Positions 56,922 to 64,000 of a stretch of DNA of 64,000 bases are shown here, one piece after another. The translations under genes and the position numbers were made by a program. The stretch's first letter is position 1; each line of letters begins with the position of its first letter. The stretch lies in assembly GCA_021521415.1 (NCBI GenBank), contig JAIQDT010003007.1:186001-250000 (forward strand), in the 5' to 3' direction. This DNA comes from Bidens hawaiensis. Taxonomy: Eukaryota; Streptophyta; Magnoliopsida; Asterales; Asteraceae. Under the pieces are notes generated by a model, which worked only from the letters and a program-made list of their open reading frames with translations, made no database searches and was not told the origin of the DNA.

Positions 56922-58524
56922 TAACACCCCAACCTACGGCGGAAATGTCGGGGCGTGAATTGATTGCCCACAGCTGTCAAGGTACTACAATATTGGAAAT
57001 TTCAATATCTATTAAATTAAATTCATTTAAAATCAAATACTCAATACAATATCCAAAAATTAAACAATTCACCAAACAGACATATATCATGAATCAAAAG
57101 TCTAGTTTATTTTCTCTATCTTTATTCCTAAGTGATCTTTCGATACTTGAACTAACTTCACATCACATGATGACCTGCATATGCGTTAAAAATAAAGTAG
57201 ATTTGTCAACACAAGGTTAAGTGAGCAACACACCAGATTTGATGTATATATATAATAGATATTTAATGTGCAACAAAGTCAAATGAGCTAAGCAATTCAA
57301 CTAATGAATAAATAAATGAGCTGTCGAAAAGCACAAAGCTATTACGATTGTCGTATGATCATACTATTCTGAGATTATGTTGGACCCCTCCGAATGCAGT
57401 TCGCATAAAGCAAATAAGCACATAACAAGTAAGGAACAAATTGTTAAACACAAGTGACAATAGTTGTAGTTTGTGTATTAAATAGTAGGGAAGTACATAT
57501 TAAAACGCATATGTCCACGGTATAAAATGAGTTTAAAAGGGGGAATGTGGTACTCACCTCAGTAGACGAACAAAAGTGAAGAGGGAATATTAAGATTGAT
57601 GATTGTGGATCACGCGTTGACGATAAAGCCTAATAAGGATAATAGAATACAAAGATACTAATTAAGTTAATGAATCGGATATGAGAGTCGATAGTTATAA
57701 TATTTATTAAGTTAATATTATATTATTAGTTCATAAAAATCCTTTTAAAAATATAAATATATTATAATATTTTATTTACATAAAAATATTATATAAGTAA
57801 AATACATCTTTTAAAAATATTATTAGTTTGGTTTATATATAGGTAAGACACATCTTAAAAATATTAATATTAGTTCTATAAATACATTTATATACATCAA
57901 AATATTTAAATACATTTAAAAATATTATTAGTTTGGTTTATAAATACTTTATATTTATATATATCAAAATATTAGTTTTTAGGTTAATACATGTATATAC
58001 ACGAACGAAAAATAGTTTTAATTAATTATTATTATTATATTTATTAAATCGTTTAAAAAAAAATAACCAAAAAGAGCTAAAAATATGGGGTTGGCAGGGG
58101 TCGAACCCGCGACCTGCCCCCCATGACTTAAGTGGTTTAACCAGCTAGGCTACCAGCGACGTGCAAACTAAACCTGGTTCTATTATGTATAAACAGCCGC
58201 AGATGCAAACAAGTTTGATTAAGAACCCTAACAACATTAATCGGTTAATCCGATTGATGTTGTTATAATTAATTATAGGGCTTCTGATAAAATAACAGTT
58301 GCGATCAAGATACACTAAAATTTTACCTTAAACAACGATTTGAGGTGGGTTAATTGCTCAAAGCAGTCGCCGGCCAAAGGTATTGATAAATGAATGTGTG
58401 AAAGACCAAATTAATCCAATTAAGTAAGGGGTTTAGGTCGGCGATGGTTAGGTGATTATGTCTGGTAGATTAATTCGATTTATATGAAGGTTTGCTTGTA
58501 AAACAATCTAGGGTTAGGGTCGGT
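56922..58524 (-). mobile_element. 5' LTR of element B (interrupted)
   Basis: Collinear with 16900-18525. It breaks off at GGGTTAGGGTCGGT, where the copy at 18525 continues with TAACAAATATACG, because the Gypsy element at 58525 is inserted here. The missing ~0.85 kb should follow that element, right of the window. Confidence 0.85.
58087..58160 (-). ncRNA. tRNA-like Pol III unit in LTR B, copy 2
   Basis: Minus strand: A box TAGCCTAGCTGG and B box GGTTCGACCCC both match consensus. The T arm GCGGG-TTCGACC-CCTGC pairs. TTTTT follows within about 10 nt of the 3' end (CCATATTTTTAGC). The acceptor stem does not pair. Better preserved than the copy at 18077. Confidence 0.5.
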
Positions 58525-58860
58525 TGTGACATCTGCCCCGATCCGACCCGACCCAGGTACCCGTTTCTCTGACCCGATCTCTCTTTTATTATTTAATATT
58601 TATACTTATATTTTACTTTTAATAATAATATATATTTTCCTTCCCGCCTCTTTCTCTCTCTTTCTTTCCGCCGTCCCGTCCCTCTTCCTTCTCTCTTTCC
58701 GCCTTCTTTTCCCTCTTGTCGCCGTCCCACCCTTACGCCTTGTTTCCCTCCTCTTTGCTTGTCCTTTGGTTCTTCCCGCCTAAGGATGTCTGCAGCTCCA
58801 CGCGCCAGACTCCTTACATGGAAGCCTGCGTGAAGACATCTTGTTCTGCGATGCGTGAAG

Positions 58861-59007
58861 AGAACTTTTCTCGCAGCGCGCTAAGAATGCATGTTCTTCC
58901 CGCAATGCGCTAAGAATGTATGTTCTTCCCGCGATGCGCTTAGAATTCTTGTTCTTCACGCAGCACGCTAAGGATTTGTGATTCTTCCCGCAGTGCGCTA
59001 AGATTGT
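58861..59007. repeat. Five 29-bp tandem repeats in U3
   Basis: Units of the type TGTTCTTCCCGCAATGCGC plus TAAGAATGTA at about 58861, 58892, 58921, 58950 and 58979. TTCTT and AAGAA flank a GC-rich core in most units, so each is a partial palindrome upstream of the TATA box. Confidence 0.9.
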
Positions 59008-59414
59008 TGTGCCAGCCTTCGCGCTCGCGCACTCAGCCTTCTCGCGCTAAACCCTTGTATCTTCTGTTTATTCCAGCCTGTTTGCTTTTGTGTTGTCTTA
59101 TCTTCTGTGCTGTTGACCTAACCTATCTAATGTCTGAATAGTTACTTTCGGCGCAGCATGCGTACCAACCCCCATTGGTTGGTAGAAAAAGCGACTGACA
59201 TTATCTTTTGAGATCTGCTTTTGCCAAGCTTTATCCAGTACCTTTATCTGAACCGCCCATGCCTGTTACTGTTCCCTGTCAGCTTTTATCTTGCCCCCCT
59301 GCAGCTGCCATATCTTTTGATATCTTTTGCTTTTGGATTCTTATGCTTTTTGATATCTTTTGCTTTTTGAGATCTTTTCCCCTTTTCTAGGGATTATGTC
59401 TCCTAGGGTTTCTC

Positions 59415-59423
59415 TATAAATAA
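59415..59423 (+). promoter_or_regulatory. TATA box of the young Gypsy LTR
   Basis: TCTCTATAAATAATAG about 890 bp into the LTR; start expected near 59445-59455. Confidence 0.7.
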
Positions 59424-59547
59424 TAGTATTATTTTTCCTAACACATCACACACAAAACACTTAATCTCTCCTGTTCTCTTGCTCCTTGCTCTCTCTGCCG
59501 TCTTCCTCTCTGCCTCCGTCTTCCTCCTTGTTCTTCCTGCTTTTCCG

Positions 59548-59634
59548 GTAATATATATTATAATTTACTTATTAATTATGCTAACTTATAATCAAGACTT
59601 AAAACAAATCATTAAACAATAATCTTATTTATAG
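59548..59634 (+). promoter_or_regulatory. Candidate 87-nt intron in the LTR leader
   Basis: TTCCG|GTAATA to CTTATTTATAG|GTT. About 90% A+T inside against GC-richer flanks, with GCTAACTTA near its middle. Size and composition fit a plant intron. Confidence 0.45.
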
Positions 59635-60338
59635 GTTAACTTGTGCTTGTTTAAAGTTGGTTCTTGCTTTATCTACCACCGCATCGTTTATCATGTGAGT
59701 TATCTCGTATCTAATCCCTTTTTATTTTAAATGCTTTGGGATGTTCATGTGTTCATACAAAACTTGAGTCTTAAACTTGTTTATGAACTTTAGTCGCGCA
59801 GTATCCCATGTGTTGAGGACGTTTACTTGGCTGTTTATTTGTATGTGTGTATCATTAACCGCTTTGTTCGGCCTATTCCGCAGTTCCGTTGGTACCATTA
59901 GTTGAACACGGGAGACCTATCGTTTACGGTTTTCTTTGTTTACACTTGCACAGATGTTTTCTCGTTTTTATGCTCAATTGGGAGCATGGATTGAACTATG
60001 ATCTATGAACTATCTTAGGCTTGATCACAATCTGATTACACCCTTGTTAAACTCTAGACATACACGTGTTGCGCGCAGATTTACTATGATTATCTATGAT
60101 TATCTATTAAACTTGATTTCTCACCAACACGCAAGTGTTTGACGTTTATTTTAACACATGTTCAGGTTTGCAGTAGCTGTTTTGGAGCTTGTGGACACGT
60201 AGGACGTTTTTACTTTTGGACCTAGAATTAAAATGTATCAAGACAAGTTCATGTTGTTTGAATGTTATAATATATTGATTTATGTTTGATTTATGTTCTT
60301 TATTTTCCCCGCTGCGCGTGCGCGATAAAATGTGTATT

Positions 60339-60344
60339 AATAAA
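60339..60344 (+). terminator. Poly(A) signal-like AATAAA in the LTR
   Basis: AATAAATATT about 80 bp before the LTR end. Confidence 0.35.
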
Positions 60345-60425
60345 TATTGACACCAATAGTGTCACGAGTAATGAAACAATATGTGGCGCCCCGATGTATA
60401 ATCCGCCTTTGGTCGGGGTGTTACC

Positions 60426-60440
60426 GATTGGTATCAGAGC
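60426..60440 (+). promoter_or_regulatory. PBS of the young Gypsy element
   Basis: GATTGGTATCAGAGC right after the LTR; initiator tRNA-Met complement. Confidence 0.9.
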
Positions 60441-60660
60441 TCGTTGACTTAGGATAGGTGGTTAGACGTAACGGCCTAGAATACCTAAGAGTCCCTTCTC
60501 GCGCATGAGAGAAATCTCATGTTTGCGCGCTTATTGTTAATTACTCGTTATTTATGAATATGCTCGCACTTGCGCAGTATATGATTTTATGTTTTATTTC
60601 GCGATGTTTCGATTTTTGTTGAATTTCGATTTTATTGATTTTTCTTACATATTCGTTTGT

Positions 60661-60930
60661 TGGGTTTGAAAATCCGAAAAGTCATGGTGATACATGAATA
60701 GTTGATTTTCAATTTCCATTTACGATTATGTTCTGAGGTTGGAGACTTGAAAAGTCATGGTGATACATGAATTGTCAACCTCCAATACTCATTTTCTTGT
60801 ATGTTTTATATTGAAGATTGAAAAGTCATGGTGATACATGAATCGTCAATCTCCAATACTCGTTTACTAGTCATTTTAAATTGGGAATTCGGAAAGTCAT
60901 GGTGATACATGAATTGCCGATTCTTGATTC
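60661..60930 (+). promoter_or_regulatory. Four-unit stem-loop array in the Gypsy leader
   Basis: Units of 71-73 bp at 60676, 60749, 60820 and 60891 share AAAGTCATGGTGATACATGA; TCATG and CATGA inside it pair around GTGATA. Outer arms differ but still pair: TTGAAAATC/GATTTTCAA, GAGGTTG/CAACCTC, TTGAAGATTG/CAATCTCCAA (9 of 10) and GGGAATTCGG/CCGATTCTT (one bulge, two G-T). Confidence 0.8.
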
Positions 60931-61078
60931 GAATTTGTTACCTTTATTAAAGTCTGCATTTAGGATCATTTATTTTACTTTAACTTTTGATAGTATCTAA
61001 CTCTGCGAAACCAAGCTTTATAAGATTAAAACTTTGCGCTAAAACCAAGATATTAACTAAAATTAAAATTTTTATAGA

Positions 61079-64000
61079 ATGCCTCCGCTATCTCGCCGAT
61101 TTCAGAGAAGAGAAGCCTCGCGCATGCGTAGACAGCAACGTTCCCAGGAAATGGCCGCCGCAATAGCCCAAGCTTTGAGCCAAAACAATGCTAATACCTC
61201 CAGTTATAACATTAAGTCCTTTAATGCGGGTAACCCTCCGAAGTTCACAGGTCTTGAAGGAGCCACCGTGATGCTCCAATGGCTTGAGAAGATTGAAAAC
61301 ACTTTCCTCCATACCCAATACCCCTCAGAAAGACGAACCCTATATGCTTCCAGTGTCCTGGAATCCAGAGCGCTTACATGGTGGAATGGAGTAGCTCATG
61401 CGCGTGGCGCAGAGGCTGCTTCTAGCATGACATGGGAGGAATTCAAGGAAACTCTTACGCGAGAATTCTGCCCTCCCAACGAAGTTAAGCGCCTGGAGGA
61501 AGAATTCTGGAACTTGAAGCAATACAGCGGTGAAGCGCGCGAGTACGCGACGCGCTTCCACGAGCTAAGCTTACTGGTCCCTCACCTTGTTACCCCTTCC
61601 CGCCGAGCCATCGAGAAATTCCTTGGGGGTCTCCCCATGGAAATTCAAGATTCTGTATGGGCCAGAAACCCAGTAACCCTCTCTGACGCCATCGAATTGG
61701 CCGCTGTGCTCAGCGACAACCATGTCAGAGCAGGAACCCTGTTCCTGCGGGGAACTGAGAAGACCAAACCCACCAAGACTGTCCCTGAACCAACAGAAAC
61801 CAAACCAGAACCCTCAAACCATAACCAGAAACGTAGGCGCAGACAAGCCTATGCGCTTACCAACCCGCCCATTGTCCAGCAACCCGCTTACCAACCTCCA
61901 GTTTACGCGCCTAACCCACTGTCAACCTACCCAGCACCTCCTGTAGTCCACAACTATGCCTTAACCAATCCAGCACTTCCTGCCCCGCCAACTAAGAAGC
62001 CTTACACAGGAAACCAACCCTTTTGCCCAACCTGTAGACTTCATCACCCCCCTCAAGTCCCGTGTCGACAATGTAACCGATGTGGCCGCGTAGGTCACTC
62101 CGTTGAGTACTGTAGAACCCCTCCCTCCAATCCGATTGCGCCAACACCACCAGCCTACCCGCAGAACCCACAGCCAACTTACCAAAACCCACGACCCAGA
62201 TCGTGCTTTAACTGCGGTGATCCAAGTCATTTCCGGAACGCGTGCCCAAGGCTACAAGTTCAGATTACTCAAGCGAATCCGGTGAACCAAATTTCGAACC
62301 AAGTGACGCGTGGCCGAGCTTTTAACATAACCGCGCACCAAGCGCAAGCGAATAATGACGTAGTTAATGGTACATTTTTGCTTAACGGATTTTATGCTTC
62401 TGTACTTTTTGATACTGGCGCCGATCGAAGTTTTATTTCTCGCGCCTTCGAGCAGAAGCTTGCGCGACCGCGCAACGATTTAAAAGAAGATTTTTCAGTT
62501 GAATTGGCTAATGGCGAAACTGTTTTAATAAACTCGGTAATTAAAGATTGCACGCTTAACCTTAACGAAAACGATTTTCTGATCGACCTCATCCCTATGC
62601 CTCTTGGAAGCTTTGATGTTATCATTGGTATGGACTGGCTCTCGAAGAATCGCGCCGAAGTTATTTGCGCCAAGAAGTTGATTCGCATTCCTCGAGAAAA
62701 TGGTGATCTTCACATCTACGGCGAAAAACCCTCCAGTGGTCTTAAGCTTATGTCTTGCGCCGAAGCCCAAAGACTCATGCGGAAGAAGTGTGTTGCATTT
62801 CTAGCCCATGTGGTTAAACCCGATGAAGGAAAGAAGCTTCGCGATATCCCTGTTGTGCGTGATTTTCCTGAAGTTTTTCCTGATGATCTTCCTGGTATCC
62901 CTCCCGCTCGTGAAGTCGAGTTTCGTGTTGATCTTGTCCCTGGTGCTTCCCCCGTTGCTAAATCTCCTTACCGTCTTGCACCCGCTGAGATGCAAGAATT
63001 GGCCAGCCAACTCCAAGAGTTGACTGCTAAAGGATTCATTCGCCCTAGCTCTTCGCCCTGGGGTGCTCCGGTGTTGTTCGTTAAAAAGAAAGATGGATCG
63101 TTTCGCATGTGTATTGATTACCGCGAGTTGAACAAACTCACCATTAAAAACCGGTATCCCTTACCGCGTATTGACGACCTCTTTGATCAACTCCAAGGTG
63201 CCTCCTGTTTCTCGAAGATCGATCTCCGTTCTGGTTATCATCAGTTGCGTATCCGCGATGAAGATGTTCCGAAGACTGCTTTTCGAACTCGTTATGGCCA
63301 TTTTGAATTCTTGGTCATGTCCTTCGGTCTAACCAACGCACCCGCCGTTTTCATGGATCTTATGAATCGGGTGTGTAGGCCTTTCTTGGATAAATTCGTG
63401 ATCGTGTTTATCGATGATGTTCTGGTGTATTCTAAGACCAAGGCCGAGCATGAGCAACATCTCCGATTGGTATTGCAGAAGCTTCAAACCGAGCAACTCT
63501 ATGCTAAGCTTTCCAAGTGTGAATTTTGGTCTGATGAAGTACAGTTTCTTGGTCATGTTGTAAACAAAATGGGTATTCATGTCGACCCATCCAAGATTGA
63601 AGCAATCAAGAACTGGATTACGCCATCCTCTCCTTCTGAGATCCGTTCCTTTCTGGGCTTAGCTGGTTATTACCGGCGTTTCATTTCGAACTTCTCAAAG
63701 ATCGCTTTGCCTTTAACAGCTCTTACGCACAAAGGTAAACCATATATTTGGGGCTCGAAGCAAGAAGAAGCCTTTCTAACGCTCAAGCGTTTGTTGTGTG
63801 AAGCTCCTGTTCTTGCGCTACCTGAGGGTAATGATGATTTTGTCGTGTATTGCGATGCATCCAACCAAGGTCTCGGTTGTGTTCTTATGCAACGAGGCAA
63901 GGTTATCGCTTACGCATCAAGGCAACTTAAGGTTCATGAAAAGAATTATACAACTCACGACCTCGAGCTTGGTGCAGTTGTTTTTGCCTTGAAGATCTGG
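61079..64000 (+). CDS. Gag-Pol polyprotein of a Ty3/Gypsy element, intact so far (partial)
   Basis: ATG at 61079 opens 974 codons without a stop to the window end. Gag: arginine-rich start ([18 protein letters not shown]), capsid about residues 55-220 ([17 protein letters not shown]), a proline-rich linker, and two zinc knuckles ([14 protein letters not shown] near 332, [14 protein letters not shown] near 375). Protease DTGAD at about 445. RT about 640-860 with [24 protein letters not shown] and the active-site FIDD (777-780). RNase H starts with [15 protein letters not shown] (about 924). One fused frame and this RT type suggest a Tekay/Del-like chromovirus; the integrase and chromodomain that would prove it lie outside. 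The only undamaged coding region here. Confidence 0.93.
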   Translation, partial: MPPLSRRFQRREASRMRRQQRSQEMAAAIAQALSQNNANTSSYNIKSFNAGNPPKFTGLEGATVMLQWLEKIENTFLHTQYPSERRTLYASSVLESRALTWWNGVAHARGAEAASSMTWEEFKETLTREFCPPNEVKRLEEEFWNLKQYSGEAREYATRFHELSLLVPHLVTPSRRAIEKFLGGLPMEIQDSVWARNPVTLSDAIELAAVLSDNHVRAGTLFLRGTEKTKPTKTVPEPTETKPEPSNHNQKRRRRQAYALTNPPIVQQPAYQPPVYAPNPLSTYPAPPVVHNYALTNPALPAPPTKKPYTGNQPFCPTCRLHHPPQVPCRQCNRCGRVGHSVEYCRTPPSNPIAPTPPAYPQNPQPTYQNPRPRSCFNCGDPSHFRNACPRLQVQITQANPVNQISNQVTRGRAFNITAHQAQANNDVVNGTFLLNGFYASVLFDTGADRSFISRAFEQKLARPRNDLKEDFSVELANGETVLINSVIKDCTLNLNENDFLIDLIPMPLGSFDVIIGMDWLSKNRAEVICAKKLIRIPRENGDLHIYGEKPSSGLKLMSCAEAQRLMRKKCVAFLAHVVKPDEGKKLRDIPVVRDFPEVFPDDLPGIPPAREVEFRVDLVPGASPVAKSPYRLAPAEMQELASQLQELTAKGFIRPSSSPWGAPVLFVKKKDGSFRMCIDYRELNKLTIKNRYPLPRIDDLFDQLQGASCFSKIDLRSGYHQLRIRDEDVPKTAFRTRYGHFEFLVMSFGLTNAPAVFMDLMNRVCRPFLDKFVIVFIDDVLVYSKTKAEHEQHLRLVLQKLQTEQLYAKLSKCEFWSDEVQFLGHVVNKMGIHVDPSKIEAIKNWITPSSPSEIRSFLGLAGYYRRFISNFSKIALPLTALTHKGKPYIWGSKQEEAFLTLKRLLCEAPVLALPEGNDDFVVYCDASNQGLGCVLMQRGKVIAYASRQLKVHEKNYTTHDLELGAVVFALKIW

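Larger units (their letters stand above)
58525..60425 (+). mobile_element. 5' LTR of the young Gypsy element
   Basis: TGTGACATCTGCC to CGGGGTGTTACC, 1.9 kb, followed by a PBS. It contains a 29-bp tandem repeat in U3, a TATA box, a candidate 87-nt intron and AATAAA. It is rich in CpG (GCGC runs), unlike the old elements here. The left target duplication should be CGGT-like; its partner is outside the window. Confidence 0.85.

Noticed and set aside
58087..58160. Functional tRNA gene
   Set aside because: A and B boxes and T arm are good, but the acceptor and anticodon stems do not pair.
60661..60930. Plain minisatellite
   Set aside because: Arms change between units yet stay complementary, which simple array decay would not give.
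61088..62770. Minus-strand frames under the intact Gypsy gag-pol
   Set aside because: Antisense shadows of the 974-codon frame.

Overview
The window is plant nuclear DNA made almost entirely of nested transposable elements. I find no host gene. The organism is a eudicot. An Asteraceae origin is likely, because both Ty1/Copia elements carry a third ORF of a type I remember from Asteraceae genomes; this is inference from memory, not a search. Most coding sequence is broken by stops and frameshifts. The exception is the Ty3/Gypsy gag-pol frame at the right edge, which stays open for 974 codons.

Left block (1-16899): a minus-strand Gypsy element C (gag start, PBS, LTR 284-2887) is inserted in a piece of long LTR family A. 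Two further family-A LTRs follow (2967-5052 and 5053-7722). A minus-strand L1-type LINE (8039-8948 and 15463-16024) is split by a hAT transposon (8949-15462) with 8-bp target duplications. The hAT holds a dead transposase, a ~690-bp tandem duplication and, inside that, a 902-bp MULE-like element with long inverted repeats. The left part of another probable TIR element lies at 16025-16899.

Central block (16900-58524): element B is a minus-strand, gag-only Gypsy derivative (3' LTR 16900-19260 plus 54328-54415, gag 54797-55696, PBS at 56906, 5' LTR from 56922). An outer Copia element (19261-54327) sits in the 3' LTR of B. A second Copia element (21123-36090) sits in the gag of the first, and a third family-A LTR (32913-35802) sits in the 3' LTR of the second. 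The outer Copia also underwent a ~3.17-kb tandem duplication after its genes had died, and it holds a plastid-derived fragment (rpoC1 intron/exon).

Right block (58525-64000): a young Gypsy element, probably a Tekay/Del-like chromovirus, sits in the 5' LTR of B and runs off the window.

The most interesting signals are non-coding. The Gypsy element at the right and element B each carry an array of stem-loops between PBS and gag. Stems covary between units, while the loops are conserved and contain an AUG. Each Copia element carries its own short motif array both in the LTR promoter and again just before its third ORF, next to TATA and/or splice signals. Family-B LTRs carry a tRNA-like Pol III unit with A box, B box and T5 terminator. 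Family-A LTRs carry a repeat array that differs in sequence between copies at one fixed position. One LTR of the outer Copia has a perfect 52-bp inverted repeat that the other LTR lacks.
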